DNA of 36,939 nt, from NCBI GenBank assembly GCA_902727985.1, contig CACVAY010000042.1, positions 1-36,939 on the forward strand, in the 5' to 3' direction. Within the stretch, counting starts at the first letter, position 1. Each line of letters starts with the position of its first letter. The DNA is from an uncultured Thiotrichaceae bacterium (GTDB lineage: Bacteria; Pseudomonadota; Gammaproteobacteria; Thiotrichales; Thiotrichaceae). Shown piece after piece: positions 33,721-36,939 of this stretch. The notes beneath the pieces were generated by a model. It saw only the letters and a list, made by a program, of their open reading frames with translations. It made no database searches and was not told the DNA's origin. The position numbers were made by a program, and so were the translations under genes.

Positions 33721-36324
33721 TTATGCTGCTGCGATAGGAATCACATTCGCAGTTTCTGCCGCATGCTGGTAACTTTCAATTTCATTGAAGTTCAAGTAAC
33801 GATAGATATCGTCAGCCATCGTGTCGATGTCTGCTGCATATTCCATGTACTCAGCAACGGTTGGAAGTTTACCCATGATCGCCGCAACCGCCGCCAATTC
33901 AGCAGACGCTAGATACACATCAGCACCATCACCTAAGCGATTAGGGAAGTTACGTGTTGAGGTAGATACTGCCGTGCTCTTAGGTGCGATACGTGCCTGG
34001 TTACCCATACACAGTGAACAACCTGGCATTTCAGTACGTGCTCCAGCTACACCAAATACGTTGTAGTAGCCTTCTTCACTTAACTGATGCTCGTCCATCT
34101 TTGTCGGTGGTGCAATCCACAAACGTGTTGGAACCGCACCATTCGTCTTCTCCAGCAACTTACCTGCTGCACGGAAGTGGCCAATGTTTGTCATGCAAGA
34201 ACCGATGAACACTTCTTGAATATCAACACCAGCAATTTCAGATAATGGCTTAACATCATCAGGATCGTTAGGACATGCGAGTAGAGGCTCTTTGATATCA
34301 GCCAAATCGATTTCGATAATCTCAGCGTATTCTGCATCCGCATCCGCTTCCATAAGATCAGGCGTCGCCAACCATTTTTCCATCTCTTGAATACGGCGAG
34401 AAATCGTACGCTCATCACCATAGCCTTCAGAAAGCATCCACTTCAACATAACGATGTTCGACGTTAAGTACTCAGTGATAGGCTCTTTATTTAGCTTGAT
34501 TGTACAACCAGACGCCGAACGCTCAGCAGACGCATCAGAAAGCTCAAATGCCTGCTCAACTTTAAGATCAGGAAGACCTTCGATTTCTAGTACACGACCA
34601 GAGAATACGTTCTTCTTGCCTTCTTTAGCGACCGTCAATGTACCTGCTTGTAAAGCTGCGTAAGGAATGGCATTGACAAGATCACGTAATGTGATACCTG
34701 GCTGCATTTCACCTTTGAAGCGAACCAGTACTGATTCAGGCATATCAAGCGGCATAACACCTGTTGCTGCACCGAATGCGACTAGACCAGAACCTGCTGG
34801 GAATGAAATGCCAATGGGGAAACGCGTATGTGAATCACCACCTGTACCAACCGTATCAGGAAGCAACATACGGTTTAACCAAGAATGGATTACACCGTCA
34901 CCTGGACGCAGCGATACACCGCCACGCGTCATAATGAAATCAGGTAGGTTATGATGTGTATTGACATCGATCGGCTTAGGGTAAGCCGCTGTGTGACAGA
35001 ATGACTGCATGGTCAAATCAGCTGAGAAGCCTAGACATGCGAGGTCTTTCAACTCATCACGCGTCATTGGCCCCGTCGTATCCTGAGAACCCACTGTCGT
35101 CATTTTAGGCTCACAGTACATACCAGGACGTACACCTTCCAGGCCGCATGCTTTACCTACCATCTTCTGTGCAAGCGTATAACCTTTGCCAGTGTCTTCA
35201 GGCACATCAGGTACACGGAATAGATCAGAACCCTCTAGTCCTAGTGCTTCACGTGCACGAGTCGTCAAACCACGACCGATGATTAATGGAATACGACCAT
35301 TTGAACGCACTTCATCAAGGATCACGTTTGGCTTCAATGTGAATTCAGAAACAACATCATCAGTGCCATGCGATTTAACCACACCTTCGTATGGATAAAC
35401 ATCTACAACGTCACCCATTTCCATCTTGCTAACGTCCATTTCGATCGGCAATGCACCCGCATCTTCCATGGTGTTGAAGAAGATAGGAGCAATTTTACCA
35501 CCGAAGCAATAGCCGCCTTCACGCTTGTTAGGAATGTTAGGGATATCAGTCCCCATGTGCCATAGCACAGAGTTAGTCGCTGATTTACGCGATGAACCTG
35601 TACCAACAACATCACCAACATAAGCGAGTGGGAAACCTTTTTCTTTAAGCTCATTAATCAGCTTGATTGGCCCCAATTTGCCTTGCTCATCAGGTTCGAT
35701 ACCTGGACGTGCCATTTTCAACATTGCATTGGCATGAAGTGGGATATCAGGACGCGACCAAGCGTCAGGTGCTGGCGAAAGGTCATCAGTATTTGTTTCA
35801 CCTGGTACCTTAAATACCGTTACTGTGATCTTTTCTGCAAGCTCTGGATTAGACGTAAACCAATCACCTGCAGCCCAAGATTCCATGATGGTTTTGGCAT
35901 GAGCATTACCCGCATCCATTTTGTCTTTAACATCATAGAACGCATCAAACATAAGCAGGGTACGTGACAAGGCTTTAACGGCAATCGGTGCAATCTCTTC
36001 ATCATCCAATGCTGAGATTAGTGGTTGGATATTGTAGCCACCCAACATAGTACCTAATAATTCAGTTGCCTTTTGCTTATCAATCAATGGTGATTCTGCT
36101 TCACCGGTTGTAACAGCCGCAAGGAAGGCGGCTTTAACATAAGCGGCTTCGTCAACACCTGCAGGTACACGATTGATCAAAAGGTCTAATAGGAAATCCT
36201 CCTCCCCAGCAGGTGGTTGCTTTAACAGCTCTACCAAACTAGCCATTTGCTCAGCGTTTAACGGCTGTGCTGGAATCCCCTCTTTAGCACGCTCTTCCGC
36301 ATGCTGGCGATAATCAGATAACAT
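33721..36324 (-). CDS. acnB: aconitate hydratase B
   Basis: 867 residues (E. coli AcnB 865), bifunctional aconitase / 2-methylisocitrate dehydratase of the TCA cycle. It has the AcnB order: an N-terminal HEAT-like domain (residues 1-160), the swivel domain (160-370 with [17 protein letters not shown]), then the catalytic domains. Cluster-binding Cys are seen in [14 protein letters not shown] and [26 protein letters not shown] and the [12 protein letters not shown] element are also conserved. AAGGAG lies before the ATG. The gene is probably monocistronic, with gltA read from the same strand upstream (170-base gap) and a terminator downstream. Confidence 0.97.
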   Translation of the reverse strand: MLSDYRQHAEERAKEGIPAQPLNAEQMASLVELLKQPPAGEEDFLLDLLINRVPAGVDEAAYVKAAFLAAVTTGEAESPLIDKQKATELLGTMLGGYNIQPLISALDDEEIAPIAVKALSRTLLMFDAFYDVKDKMDAGNAHAKTIMESWAAGDWFTSNPELAEKITVTVFKVPGETNTDDLSPAPDAWSRPDIPLHANAMLKMARPGIEPDEQGKLGPIKLINELKEKGFPLAYVGDVVGTGSSRKSATNSVLWHMGTDIPNIPNKREGGYCFGGKIAPIFFNTMEDAGALPIEMDVSKMEMGDVVDVYPYEGVVKSHGTDDVVSEFTLKPNVILDEVRSNGRIPLIIGRGLTTRAREALGLEGSDLFRVPDVPEDTGKGYTLAQKMVGKACGLEGVRPGMYCEPKMTTVGSQDTTGPMTRDELKDLACLGFSADLTMQSFCHTAAYPKPIDVNTHHNLPDFIMTRGGVSLRPGDGVIHSWLNRMLLPDTVGTGGDSHTRFPIGISFPAGSGLVAFGAATGVMPLDMPESVLVRFKGEMQPGITLRDLVNAIPYAALQAGTLTVAKEGKKNVFSGRVLEIEGLPDLKVEQAFELSDASAERSASGCTIKLNKEPITEYLTSNIVMLKWMLSEGYGDERTISRRIQEMEKWLATPDLMEADADAEYAEIIEIDLADIKEPLLACPNDPDDVKPLSEIAGVDIQEVFIGSCMTNIGHFRAAGKLLEKTNGAVPTRLWIAPPTKMDEHQLSEEGYYNVFGVAGARTEMPGCSLCMGNQARIAPKSTAVSTSTRNFPNRLGDGADVYLASAELAAVAAIMGKLPTVAEYMEYAADIDTMADDIYRYLNFNEIESYQHAAETANVIPIAAA

Positions 36325-36493
36325 TTTTTATCTCCTTAAATAATAATCTTTTCACGACTCGGTGAGTGTGAGTAACGGCTCAAGCCACACAAAAACTGCC
36401 AGATTACACTAAAAGCAACATTACATGGAGTAACAATCACCTTTGGCGCAGAGCTGGCAATACAATCTGAGTAACGACAAGCTGTAGGAACTT
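36325..36493 (-). promoter_or_regulatory. gap between gltA end and acnB start
   Basis: 169 bases. It must hold the acnB promoter and the end of gltA transcription, but no strong promoter or terminator could be picked by eye. The heptamer GAGTAAC appears at 36370, 36428 and 36469 in the same direction. Confidence 0.3.
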
Positions 36494-36939
36494 TTATCGT
36501 TCATCCATTGGCGTATAATCGCGAATTTCTTCACCTGTATATAATTGACGAGGACGACCAATACGACACTGGCTATCATTCATCATTTCGTTCCACTGTG
36601 AGATCCAACCAATGGTTCTCGACATGGCGAAAATAACGGTAAACATATTCATCGGAATTCCCATTGCCAGGAAAATAACCCCTGAATAGAAATCGACGTT
36701 AGGATACAGACTACGCGACTTAAAGTAATCATCTTCAAGTGCCACTTTCTCGAGCGCCATTGCCGTGTCAAGCATCTGCTGGATCCGTTCACCACCTTCA
36801 TGATCCTTCAGTACATCATGACAGACTTCACGAATGATTTTTGCACGTGGGTCGTAGGTTTTATAAACACGGTGACCAAATCCCATTAATCGGAATGGAT
36901 CTTCCTTATCTTTAGCTCGCGCAACAAAATCTTCAACGG
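36494..36939 (-). CDS. gltA: citrate synthase, C-terminal part (cut by window edge)
   Basis: The frame continues from the right edge ([22 protein letters not shown] in the edge region) to a stop at 36494, so the 5' part is missing. [14 protein letters not shown] holds the His that is the catalytic residue 305 in E. coli, and [16 protein letters not shown] holds the active-site Asp (362). The end [23 protein letters not shown] is typical of the type II bacterial enzyme. It condenses acetyl-CoA and oxaloacetate to citrate, the first TCA step. It precedes acnB on the same strand. Confidence 0.95.
   Translation of the reverse strand, partial: VEDFVARAKDKEDPFRLMGFGHRVYKTYDPRAKIIREVCHDVLKDHEGGERIQQMLDTAMALEKVALEDDYFKSRSLYPNVDFYSGVIFLAMGIPMNMFTVIFAMSRTIGWISQWNEMMNDSQCRIGRPRQLYTGEEIRDYTPMDER

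Overview
The window looks like a gammaproteobacterial chromosome segment of moderate to low GC. The support is an mscS-type channel, zapE, sdhE, acnB and gltA, an AcrAB-type RND pump, and an orphan LuxR regulator. The genus cannot be fixed from the sequence. The succinate dehydrogenase is of the alphaproteobacterial/mitochondrial-like type (SdhC with an RPxSPHLQVYK start, a 260-residue SdhB, and an SdhAF4/DUF1674 gene just upstream).

Region 1 (about 1-7960) is accessory DNA. It starts with the 3' end of an unrecognised gene and a small unrecognised ORF, closed by a strong terminator. A tightly coupled two-gene unit on the minus strand follows: a WYL-domain regulator of the CapW/BrxR type (5128-6051), then a 1524-residue protein (551-5125) with a Cap4-like nuclease domain, a STAND-type P-loop ATPase and a long helical C-terminal region. 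This resembles an Avs-like antiphage system and is the best candidate for an under-described system here. A decayed dinD gene, a class II Fic protein with repeated operator-like boxes, and an IS1-like remnant complete the island.

Region 2 (7966-18249) holds a minus-strand acrAB-like RND pump operon with a divergent TetR regulator and a palindrome between them. It continues with a DUF1840 gene, a DrrAB-like ABC exporter pair, and an unusual overlapping pair: a sugar-type solute-binding lipoprotein followed by an MscS-family channel.

Region 3 (18250-22959) has a 500-base gap with structured DNA and then the aapJQMP amino-acid ABC transporter operon, with an internal terminator between aapJ and aapQ.

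Region 4 (22960-36939) is core metabolism: zapE, sdhAF4-sdhCDAB-sdhE, a family I pyrophosphatase, a rhodanese, an AEC-family transporter, a LuxR solo preceded by a long and possibly structured leader, a LysR regulator, acnB with a clear terminator, and the C-terminal part of gltA cut by the window edge. Aconitase, citrate synthase and succinate dehydrogenase all serve the TCA cycle, so this part is housekeeping; regulators and transporters are interleaved. No tRNA, rRNA or CRISPR array was seen.
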